This document shows, one piece after another, positions 1 through 7,300 of a stretch of 11,564 nt of DNA. The notes under the pieces are model-generated. The model was not told where the DNA came from. It did no database searches and saw only the letters and a list, made by a program, of their open reading frames with translations. The stretch is from Stephanodiscus triporus (Eukaryota > Bacillariophyta > Thalassiosirophyceae > Thalassiosirales > Thalassiosiraceae), in NCBI GenBank assembly GCA_036939755.1, contig JALLAZ010001099.1, positions 1 to 11,564 on the forward strand, written 5' to 3'. The number at the start of each line of letters is the position of its first letter. The first letter of the stretch is position 1. The translations under genes and the position numbers were made by a program.

Positions 1-68
1 CTACGGGGCAACTCAACTCGCAACTCCACAACTGGAGACTCTCACTCTGGCTCCGGTTCCCCCCGGTC

Positions 69-86
69 ATGAACATCGCGGCATGA
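69..86 (+). promoter_or_regulatory. Short upstream ORF overlapping the transposase start codon
   Basis: An ATG at 69 opens a five-codon frame (Met-Asn-Ile-Ala-Ala) that stops with the TGA at 84-86. That stop overlaps the transposase ATG at 83-85 as ATGA. If the transcript starts upstream of 69, scanning ribosomes would meet this ATG first and would have to reinitiate to make transposase, which would lower its output. The overlap is seen in the sequence; the regulatory role is inferred, and the transcription start is unknown. Confidence 0.25.
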
Positions 87-1207
87 GCGCTGTTGACCCC
101 GCCGATTTGAGGGCAAAGGCTCGTGCAGAGCTTGGCCTCTCGCGTGAGCTGGCTCAGCCTCGGCGCGTGTTGCCTCATCCTAAGCAAGGAGGTTCCTCCG
201 GATACCCCGTATGGAACCGAGAGGAGCAGCTCGAGAAATGGGTTGCGGGGGAGGAGACCACAGCTTCCCGCGCATCTCTTTATCGGTGGAATAACCGCAT
301 CGCCCCATATCGCTGTACGGGCAATCGTGCGCGTACTCAGATTGTCGGCACGGACATGATTAATCTCGTGGTCCTCCTTATCGCCCATCCTGACGCTACC
401 TGCGACGAGATTGCAGCACACCTCTACAACGAGGGAGGAGAGATGTACTCCAACCAGACCATATCCAAGCGTCTGAATGAGCTGGATATCACCAAGAAGA
501 TCGCTTCTGTCGAGGCATATCAGGCCCAGACAGAGCGGGTCCAGCGAAGAGTCTATGCCTTCTGGAACCATGCTCCCCCTCTTGGCATTTGTGGGATTCC
601 ACGTCGGATGCTTATCGATGTTGATGAGTTCGGCGTGACAATTGAGAGGTGCAACAGGAAGAAGGGATGGGCATTGAAAGTGTTTCGGGTGCGGAAAGAT
701 GGCCATTATGGCCATGGTCAAAAGATCACCGTCCTGTTTGCCATCGAGCCAGGTGATCCAACCCTCCCCCCGCATGTGTATGGCAGCATTCAGTGGCCTC
801 GGCGATGGATTAAATGTGTCCGGAACATCGGCACATCAACAAATACCTTTCGTGATTTTTGTGAATATGTCTGTAGTGACATCGAATTGAATGGCATCCC
901 CGGGACTGACGATCAGCGTATTTTTATCTGGGATAATTTGGCTGCGCACCACTCCGCCTACGTCCATGCGACGGTCACTGCACGCGCGGGTCCTCGTCGT
1001 TTTTACATTGTCCCAAGGCCACCATACCACCCCAAATTTGGACCAATCGAGTATAAGATCTGCGACATCACACAGCAGATCAAGCTCAAAACTGAGCCGG
1101 ATTGGGACATTGCAGAGGTGGAGCAGCAAATCTATTCTCTTGCCATGACTATCGGTCGCCATAATGATTTTGATTCAACTTTTATCCACTGCGGGTATCA
1201 ATGGTAA
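83..1207 (+). CDS. IS630/Tc1-mariner-like DDE transposase
   Basis: A 374-residue cut-and-paste transposase that would act on element ends in the nucleus. Residues about 25-160 look like the bipartite helix-turn-helix DNA-binding region of IS630/Tc1-mariner proteins (ASLYRWNNRI, then DEIAAHLYNE and NQTISKRLNELDI). The DDE_3-type RNase H core follows: first acid in LIDVDEFG (Asp181), second in IFIWDNLAAHH (Asp284), and the Glu in PPYHPKFGPIEYKI (Glu323). The spacing from the second Asp to the Glu is 38 residues. The protein ends with FIHCGYQW, an aromatic/HCGY tail seen in eukaryotic relatives. All three catalytic residues are present, no frameshift interrupts the frame, and the length suits the family, so it may be functional. 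No terminal inverted repeats or TA duplication were found, so the element's limits are unknown. The family call is firm; the subgroup is not. Confidence 0.9.
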   Translation: MSAVDPADLRAKARAELGLSRELAQPRRVLPHPKQGGSSGYPVWNREEQLEKWVAGEETTASRASLYRWNNRIAPYRCTGNRARTQIVGTDMINLVVLLIAHPDATCDEIAAHLYNEGGEMYSNQTISKRLNELDITKKIASVEAYQAQTERVQRRVYAFWNHAPPLGICGIPRRMLIDVDEFGVTIERCNRKKGWALKVFRVRKDGHYGHGQKITVLFAIEPGDPTLPPHVYGSIQWPRRWIKCVRNIGTSTNTFRDFCEYVCSDIELNGIPGTDDQRIFIWDNLAAHHSAYVHATVTARAGPRRFYIVPRPPYHPKFGPIEYKICDITQQIKLKTEPDWDIAEVEQQIYSLAMTIGRHNDFDSTFIHCGYQW

Positions 1208-1271
1208 TGGTGAATAGTTCACAGTAAGAATAGTATGAATAACTGATAATTATATGAATAAATGTTACCTC

Positions 1272-2033
1272 CTAATTCAAGTCCTGCTCCGCCTGCTCCA
1301 TGCAGTGGGCAAGGTAGTCATTATTGGGGTTGTACATATCTTCGATGATACTCACGTACGTGGGTTTGCGCTCTGTGAGTGCAGTGCGCACAAGCCCGGC
1401 CCTCTTCTTTGTCCTCGGAGTAGTTTGGAGATCTACCATCTTTTCGGTGGCCCGCTTTCTGGTCCTGAGGACGAATGCATCAATTGTGCTGGCAGCATCT
1501 GGGGCAGCAGCTGTAAACCCAGCAGCAGCTGCTGCACCCCTACTCACCTGAGCCACATCGATCGGGCTCTTTGCCAGATCGTTGCGAGAGAACCGATGAT
1601 GGGACCCCACATTTTTACTGAACACACTATTTTGTGGAGTATAGTTGTCATCATCCTTCAGAGCCCCACTCTTCACTCTCTCCTTCAACATCCGACGGGC
1701 CTGCGCGATTGACTGAATTGCAGCTACCTTTCCCCCGCCCCCCCCCCCTACTGCTGCCTCTGAAATTGCGCCACCACCTCTCCCACCGTCACGAACCCGG
1801 ACATCCCTTGTCAAGTCAATCTCCTTCGACAGCTTCCGACGGAGTGAGAGGTCGATCGCATATTGCGGGTTGCTGAAAAGATCCAACGCGCAGTTGGTCT
1901 TTGCATCCTGGAGTTGCCTAAGAGGTTCTCTGGTTGGGTGAGGCAGATTGGCTCCAGTGTATGTCAGCAGAAGTGAGAATCCAAGTGGGCATGGTGGTTT
2001 GGAAGCTCGTTTGTACTTGAGGTTGGGGTACAT
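1272..2033 (-). CDS. Unrecognised basic, Gly/Ala-rich protein next to the transposase
   Basis: A 253-residue open frame convergent with the transposase; the two stop codons are only 64 nt apart. I do not recognise a family. The first 70 residues look globular (YTGANLPHPTREPLRQL, then FSNPQYAIDLSLRRKLSKEI). They are followed by Gly-rich tracts (GGRGGGAISEAAVGGGGGGK), a helical basic stretch (QARRMLKERVKSG), an Ala-rich tract and a Lys/Arg-rich C-terminal part (KRATEKMVDLQTTPRTKKRA). The charge pattern would suit a nucleic-acid-binding protein, but that is inference. The ATG at 2033 is the first Met after an in-frame TGA a few codons upstream and has A at -3. An upstream exon cannot be excluded, because a pyrimidine tract ending in CAG lies near 2095. 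It could be an accessory ORF of the transposon or an unrelated host gene. The coding status is likely, not certain. Confidence 0.55.
   Translation of the reverse strand: MYPNLKYKRASKPPCPLGFSLLLTYTGANLPHPTREPLRQLQDAKTNCALDLFSNPQYAIDLSLRRKLSKEIDLTRDVRVRDGGRGGGAISEAAVGGGGGGKVAAIQSIAQARRMLKERVKSGALKDDDNYTPQNSVFSKNVGSHHRFSRNDLAKSPIDVAQVSRGAAAAAGFTAAAPDAASTIDAFVLRTRKRATEKMVDLQTTPRTKKRAGLVRTALTERKPTYVSIIEDMYNPNNDYLAHCMEQAEQDLN
1738..1748. repeat. Run of 11 C within a coding frame
   Basis: An uninterrupted run of eleven C, preceded by five C and one G, lies inside the minus-strand ORF and encodes part of a six-Gly tract. Such a homopolymer is prone to replication slippage and to sequencing error. 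The downstream 155 codons depend on its exact length. The frame stays open on both sides at the length given here. Confidence 0.9.
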
Positions 2034-2206
2034 CGTAGATAATCATCATCTTGCTGGCCGGGGGATAACATAAAACATAACACTCAATCCTGAAAAAAGG
2101 TTGATGTGAGCTCATTGTGAAAGGGGTCGCGTCTTTGTCAGACACCAGTCCACATTACCTGCTGAACTTCAATAAGTTACGACACAACTTGTTTGTCGGA
2201 CCAATT

Positions 2207-2281
2207 TTTCAGAGGTCGCGCATGCTGGCCTCGCACGATCGCGGAACAATATTATTCTTTGATGCCCTGCGATCTCTGAAA
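2207..2281. repeat. Imperfect inverted repeat, 13-nt arms
   Basis: TTTCAGAGGTCGC at 2207-2219 pairs with GCGATCTCTGAAA at 2269-2281; 12 of 13 positions are complementary, with a 49-nt loop between. The loop contains further GC-rich self-complementary bits (GCGCATGC, CGATCGCG). It could be a small hairpin in a transcript or a trace of a miniature element. No target-site duplication was recognised. Confidence 0.4.
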
Positions 2282-2356
2282 GGTGTGAACTTGAAGGGTC
2301 GGTCTGTATTTGAGTTTACTTTTATTCAACAACGATGAAAAAGTAAGGACTTAGTT

Positions 2357-2396
2357 ATGAGTGCGTACAACAGTAGATGAGTGCGTACAACAGTAG
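2357..2396. repeat. Perfect 20-bp tandem duplication
   Basis: The 20-mer ATGAGTGCGTACAACAGTAG occurs twice with no gap (2357-2376 and 2377-2396). Exactly two copies, without divergence, point to a recent slippage or repair duplication. No coding frame or known regulatory site covers it. Confidence 0.9.
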
Positions 2397-2669
2397 CGCG
2401 ACCAGAATGGATATAAGTTCAAGTACCTAAGGACACATCTCTATCAGAGTGCGAATTGTACATTGTGTGTTCATGTGATTTCGGGTGTGGAAACTGTAGA
2501 TATGGTTAAGGCTCTATGGTAGCTTCAAAGAAGGCTCTAACTTCAACTCGTCGGGTCACATTTTTCGTACTCATCACAAATCTCCGCACAGACGATATTA
2601 TTATTTTTCAACATCTTCACAGTAATAAGCTCAGGAAGGCGCAATCTTTCATAACAAGAATTCCCCAAT

Positions 2670-3203
2670 ATGACGGCAAAGAACTCTGACAGCATTTCAT
2701 TGGCCTCGCCCACCAAGCTCGCCAGTACATCCACGAACGCCTTGCCTGGTACACCAAGAGGCAATACCTTGCGCCCAGAAAGTATTTTGATCGATGAAGA
2801 TAAAAATGCCACCCCCAATTCGAAATACGCAGATGAAACGAAGTTGAGCACACGATCGAACCAGAAAAGTTCAGTACTCAAATTGACATCCTCCATCGGA
2901 AGTACCTCGACCGCGTCTTATGAGAGTGCCGGCTACTGCCATGACGCGTTAAGCGAAAGCTCTGCCGCCTCATCCATCAAGCGATCCTTCGAGAGACTGA
3001 GTAAGATCGACCTCAGCGTCGATCGCATTCGTAACGATTCAATAGAGTTTTCTGGTGGATCGGGCTTATACGACAGAGAAATGAGTCAAGAGGAGACGGA
3101 TGTTCTGGTTGCCTTTGCAAACGAGTATATCATTCGAGGAGGCGGCGACGAGAATGGACAACAAGACAATGACGGCAGTGCCAAGAAGGAAAGTAAGACA
3201 TGA
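2670..3203 (+). CDS. Ser/Thr-rich unknown protein, probably spliced near its 3' end
   Basis: Unspliced, the frame encodes 177 residues. I recognise no domain. The protein is mostly low complexity and probably disordered (SISLASPTKLASTSTNALPG, then SSIGSTSTASYESAG). One amphipathic charged stretch looks structured (SSIKRSFERLSKIDLSVDRI), as does a short acidic helix (QEETDVLVAFANEYIIRGGG). The many Ser-Pro, Thr-Pro and Arg/Lys-x-x-Ser sites could be phosphorylation targets (inference). The terminal codons run into GTAAGA at 3193, a good donor in phase 1. Using the acceptor at 3262-3263 gives a 71-nt intron and the tail ESHFYKHCA (182 residues, stop at 3289). Using the acceptor at 3434-3435 gives the tail SSSMTISKGKTPTHAPLL (192 residues, stop at 3491). 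Both keep frame, so the true 3' end is open. Charged composition on this strand favours it over the antisense frames at 2543-2896. Confidence 0.55.
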   Translation: MTAKNSDSISLASPTKLASTSTNALPGTPRGNTLRPESILIDEDKNATPNSKYADETKLSTRSNQKSSVLKLTSSIGSTSTASYESAGYCHDALSESSAASSIKRSFERLSKIDLSVDRIRNDSIEFSGGSGLYDREMSQEETDVLVAFANEYIIRGGGDENGQQDNDGSAKKESKT

Positions 3204-3263
3204 GTTGGGACTACCACTATCTATTCTAATCCCTGTCGCACCTATTTGTGCCATTGTCCACAG
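3193..3263 (+). other. Candidate 71-nt intron, phase 1
   Basis: Donor GTAAGACATG, a branch-like CTATTCTAATCC about 35 nt before the 3' end, and the acceptor TTGTCCACAG. Removing it replaces the last two codons and stop of the unspliced frame with eight codons. An alternative acceptor, TTTTGTGCAG at 3426-3435, with a branch-like TTAACTAAAAC upstream, would make the intron 243 nt. Confidence 0.45.
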
Positions 3264-3491
3264 GCCATTTTTACAAGCATTGCGCTTAATTAAATCAAGT
3301 GTCGTTAGGCAGCAAGGACTTGATAGAAATGTTCTTAGACTATCGAAAAAATGATTATCCCTAATTCCAATTAACTAAAACAATTACCTATTACTTTGAT
3401 CTCATCATGAATGACATAAATATGATTTTGTGCAGGCTCATCCATGACGATCTCCAAGGGCAAAACGCCGACCCATGCCCCTCTGCTTTAG

Positions 3492-3921
3492 ATCCTTCTC
3501 ATACTGGCGTGTGTCATATTCTCATTCTTGCAAGAGCGTGGGTTGATTCGCCAGACTCCTTCCGACAACTGTATCCCAAATATCTCATTGTGTTCTTAAG
3601 TATAGTAACGGTGAATGTGCAATTTGCTGCGTTCTCGATGCCGACATTCAATGGTTACTGGGCGCGTAGTAAGTTTATGAGAATCCAACGAGGAAACTAG
3701 TTTTTATTCAATAATGATTCTAGTCAAAGTTCAGCACATCACAGGGCCGTCTCATCCTGCCCTCCTGCCTCGTATCGACCATGGCATAGGCATGGTGTTC
3801 GGAAGCAATAACTTCACCAAGTGTGCAAGACAAGCGGAAGGGCGTATGAGCAGTACCTTGCCAGGATATCATTTCTCAGCTTCGTGTTTAGGAGTGATGA
3901 CTCCTTTTCGGATGTAAAATC
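3492..3921. other. Stretch without a supported gene
   Basis: This follows the longest 3' end of the Ser/Thr-rich gene and precedes the stop of the truncated DUF6824 copy. Short plus-strand frames cross it, but they show no domain and no conserved composition. A TTTTATTCAATAATGA motif at about 3703-3718 resembles TTTTATTCAACAACGA at about 2320-2335. It may be 3' untranslated sequence plus spacer. Confidence 0.4.
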
Positions 3922-4213
3922 TTAAGGCTTAGCCCTCCAACGAAATACAGGCTTCCTGGCCCGGACTACGTAACGACGGTGTTGATTCCTGGGATGGATT
4001 GCAATGGTGAAGCCGCGGCCAAAAAGGACATCCTGTGATACGGCAATATTGTATGTCCATGAAAAATGAAGCATGAACAGGTGAGGAACGTATCACTTGG
4101 AACGGAAGCTGAAGTCAGAAATGAAAAAATAAGCACAATGGGCACGAGATGGTCAGAAACCCCGGGGGAACAAAGAGGCAGATTCTTCTTACATTGCGAG
4201 TGGTAGTTGTCAT
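3922..4213 (-). pseudogene. Truncated duplicate of the DUF6824-STAND gene start
   Basis: This minus-strand copy matches the first exon, first intron and start of exon 2 of the gene at 4373-9758, in the same orientation and just downstream of it. Exon 1 (4213-4193) encodes MTTTTRN. The intron (4033-4192, 160 nt) keeps the GTAAGA donor and CACAG acceptor. Exon 2 from 4032 encodes DVLFGRGFTIAIHPRNQ and continues to a TAA at 3922-3924, giving about 43 residues. Thus only the first third of DUF6824 remains. The conserved His-Pro-Gly-Asn has become His-Pro-Arg-Asn. In the 90 aligned exon-2 bases there are 9 differences, of which 6 change amino acids at 5 codons, as expected without selection. Similarity fades just past the Phe codon at 3943-3945, close to the deletion point, and upstream it ends 3 nt before the ATG. 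It could still be transcribed as a short peptide or RNA; a dead fragment is likelier. Confidence 0.8.
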
Positions 4214-4372
4214 GATATTTTTGTGGATATGATGAATGGAACTGTGTTGTCTCTGCGGGTAGGGCGCCTCTACAAATGGGTGCGGGAGGGTCTGCAAGCC
4301 CAATGAATCCGGGGGGACACAGAACCCAGCTTGGCTAACTAAACCCAACTAACGTTGTACATACCTCTACTG

Positions 4373-7300
4373 TCATTTTTTCAAAGGACCACAATTTGAC
4401 GAACAGATTGCCTCCAGGCAATCATTATTGGGCACAAGCTGAGCAATATTGGAGCCAAGTTTGATCCCCAGACTACTCTCCAGTCGCCGTGCTACAGCGA
4501 AAGCTCCCCATTTTGTGTAGCATTTAATGGAATGCTTAAAGAACTCCAACGACTTCTGATGAAAATTCCTTTCATAGTAGAAGTCTCCAGCAAGCTCACA
4601 TGCTATCGCCTCTTCGTGTACGAATTTGTGGTCAATTGCCGATTGAAGTGCTCTATCATAACAAGATGCAGCCCGATCAAAATTGCCCTCTGTGTACATT
4701 TTCTCTGCAAGTAGTAACAATGATTTGTTCTCCCAATTCCACAATGAGTGATCACTGAAACACCGCATTCTTTTCAATGCCGATTCTCCTCTGTGCGCCC
4801 ATTTCTCCTTTCTTGAGTCGTTATCCTCTCGCCTTGCACACTGGAAAGCTACTAATCCTTCAAAAAATATCCCCAGCAGCAATGGAGGTCTGAGATAATG
4901 CTTCTTCTCAGATATTTCTTCCGAAATATTGGTGACGTCGAATGTGATGTTATCAAACAGGCGAAAGAAGAACAAACGCTGCACAGAAAGTATTTTATCG
5001 AGAAGCAATACGGTTGCATCCGGTTTACCCACCGCCGCTCTCTGTCCAGGAATATCGTCTAAACGCTCTTCATTCAGGCGTTCTTCCCCATCTTGCAGCA
5101 CAACTAATTGCATATGGATCAGGGACACGTTGCCCCAACCGATGAATGATTTATCGCTAGGGCCTCTCATCTTCAATATTAAATCACGTATTTCTTTCCT
5201 CAGAGTCAAAAGGTCTTCTCCTGCAAAATAATTCACAATTATTGCCATACCATTGTTCAATTTTGAGTAGAGATAGTCGCCCGACCGCTCTCCAATTCTA
5301 TGGCCCTGTCGATGCGCGTCAGCAACGGCCTGTAGAGGTACAGTTGCCCATAACGCTACATTGTTTGAAAAAAAAATGGCGCTTGATTTATATATGGACG
5401 AATCCTTTCTTTCCATCAACTTCATTCCTAATCGTACTGTAATGATGAAGTTGTACATTGATGCTTAAGAAATGATGACAAGAGAAAGAGAGTATTCCAA
5501 TAAGAGATTCACGCACAAGAAATATTCCCACTTACCTAAACGGCAGCCATCCATGATATACTCATCCCCCAAATTTATCAGCACCGAGCCAAAATGAACA
5601 TATGCCAGCGGACTGAAAGAAGTTAGACCATTTTTCAGAGTGAGATCAGCCAATCGAAAGGAAACTGCTCCTAATAACGAAGGATTGATGAAATGCAGCA
5701 GGGCAGCCAGTTCAGCGTAGAGTTTCATAAGGAAGATTGTTCTCTGATCCATCGTCTGCCCCATGCTGAGTATCGAGTCGTCGGTCATTTCCTTTAGGGT
5801 AGCATTCATAATATGAACGTCCTTCATTAGTTTTTCATCAATCGCCCGAGGCATTTCCTCGCCACATTGTTCAATTATATATATTGTAGATTGCATTGAT
5901 TCATGAAGAAGGTTGGCCTGTCGCAGCACTTTGGTGGAAGAATACAGACCTAAAAATTGCACGCGATAGACGTTAGTCATTGAATGCATGTTTCCTGACA
6001 AAAATGCATAGGTATTTCACTCACAGTTAAGAGTGTCGTTAAAGCATCTTGCATGCTTAAAAATTTGGTCAGCGTAAAGCGTGACCGCTTTACCGTCATT
6101 GACAATACAAGCTATGATGAAGGTAAAAAGAGAGGCGACGTTATTGGTCGCGTTCACAAAAAAAGATTGTTGCTGCGACTTCACTTACCAGCTTCAGCGG
6201 CCGAATCAAAAAGGTCAATACTAAGGGGATATAGGTTATGCCAGTGATCACTATCCAAGAATGATATCCCATGCTCAAAAAGCTTTAGCGCTGCATTAAA
6301 GTTTGAGTATGTGATTGCAAGTTTGCCTGCTTTTAGATTCAATGCTGCAACCATGGCTGTTTGGCTGGGATCTGATAACGCACCCTTGCCTCCGCAATTG
6401 ACTGGCGAGCAAGAGATAATGCACGCAAAAAGAAACTCTTTAGCGGGGGCCACACAATACTCCTTGTTAGATCATGTTGGAAATGGACTTACTCTGATTT
6501 ACTGACATGAAGAAAAGTTCATCGTCTTGTTCATTTTCTAATGTGTGAGAGCAAATCGCCACTCCCAGTTGCATATGCAGTTGAAGCCTTTCCTGTTCCA
6601 ACATCATCTCGTTCGCTGCTTGCTGGATCTTGTCGTGTAAGAAACTGAATGAAGATATGCCGCTGTCATGCTTCATGAAACCTTTCTCGGATACAAGCCG
6701 GAGGCTATCTAATAGATTCACGCCCGTATCCCTCGAAAGAATGTCAAGAACGGAGTACTTGACACATGATCCCAGGCACGAAGCAATCCTCAAACCTAAT
6801 TGAAGTTCGGCAGGTAGCCTCTGCATCTCCTCTTTTATAAGAAGCACGACATCATTTGTTAAATCAAGATCCATGATTTTGTCAAGATCCCATGCCCAGC
6901 TTGGATTGCTAAGGTTGAAATAGATAAAACCTTGGTGTTTTAATGACTCTAACAGCTGCCGTAAGAAAAGACAGTTGCCCCTGGTCATATTCATAAACAC
7001 CGATGCGAGAGGTCGGGTGATACGAGGGGTCAGGCAGAGCGTGTCAGAAAGCAGACCGTTGACGCCGTCAAAAGTAAGATTTCCTAGCTTGATTGTAGTT
7101 AAAGAGTATCCCGCAATCGCACTCAGCCAAGTATCGAGTGAGCAAGTGTCATTCACCTGATTGTCTCGGCAGCAACAGATGAAGAATATAGATTTCCCAC
7201 CTTCAATACTTGCGATTAAACTCCCTAGAAAGGTCAGCGTGGTTGAGTCGCCAGCAGCATATTGCACGTCATCGAAAAATATTGATATTGGTCTCATTGA

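Larger units (their letters stand above)
2034..2669. other. Intergenic region without a supported gene
   Basis: This lies between the divergent starts of the 1272-2033 and 2670-3203 genes, so it should hold both promoters. I see no convincing coding frame. It holds an imperfect inverted repeat (2207-2281) and a 20-bp tandem duplication (2357-2396). An AT-rich stretch at 2590-2620 precedes the plus-strand ATG. No clear TATA box or initiator was identified. Confidence 0.5.

Noticed and set aside
1..82. Left terminal inverted repeat of the transposon.
   Set aside because: I looked for the reverse complement of the first bases in 1200-2700 and found none. The true end may be left of the window.
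2543..2896. Minus-strand 117-codon frame antisense to the Ser/Thr-rich gene.
   Set aside because: No domain and hydrophobic composition typical of an antisense shadow. The plus strand has charged, coding-like composition and a good intron donor.
3407..3917. Two plus-strand frames of 97 and 67 codons.
   Set aside because: No recognisable domain, coding-like composition or supporting splice structure.
4115..4348. A 77-codon minus-strand frame reading through intron 1 of the truncated copy.
   Set aside because: Its middle is the copied exon 1 plus intron; the parallel frame in the parent stops earlier. No domain is visible, so it is a read-through artefact.
5437..5465. Upstream acceptor TTCTTAAG for the 5437-5535 intron.
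   Set aside because: It keeps frame but adds nine residues to a helix. The CATTACAG acceptor gives DGCRLVRLGMKLMER without a gap. It could still be a minor isoform.
5950..5982. Upstream acceptor TTTGTCAG for the 5950-6024 intron.
   Set aside because: Joining there creates a TGA at the junction. The later TTTTTAG acceptor keeps frame and gives LNCLYSSTKVLRQ.
6402..6447. Earlier phase-1 acceptor in the 6402-6492 intron, ending AAAG near 6439.
   Set aside because: It would insert about 12 residues (KFLFACIISCSP). The acceptor CTCGCCAG restores VNQINCGGKGALSDPSQ, matching the pattern expected for this ATPase/TPR family.
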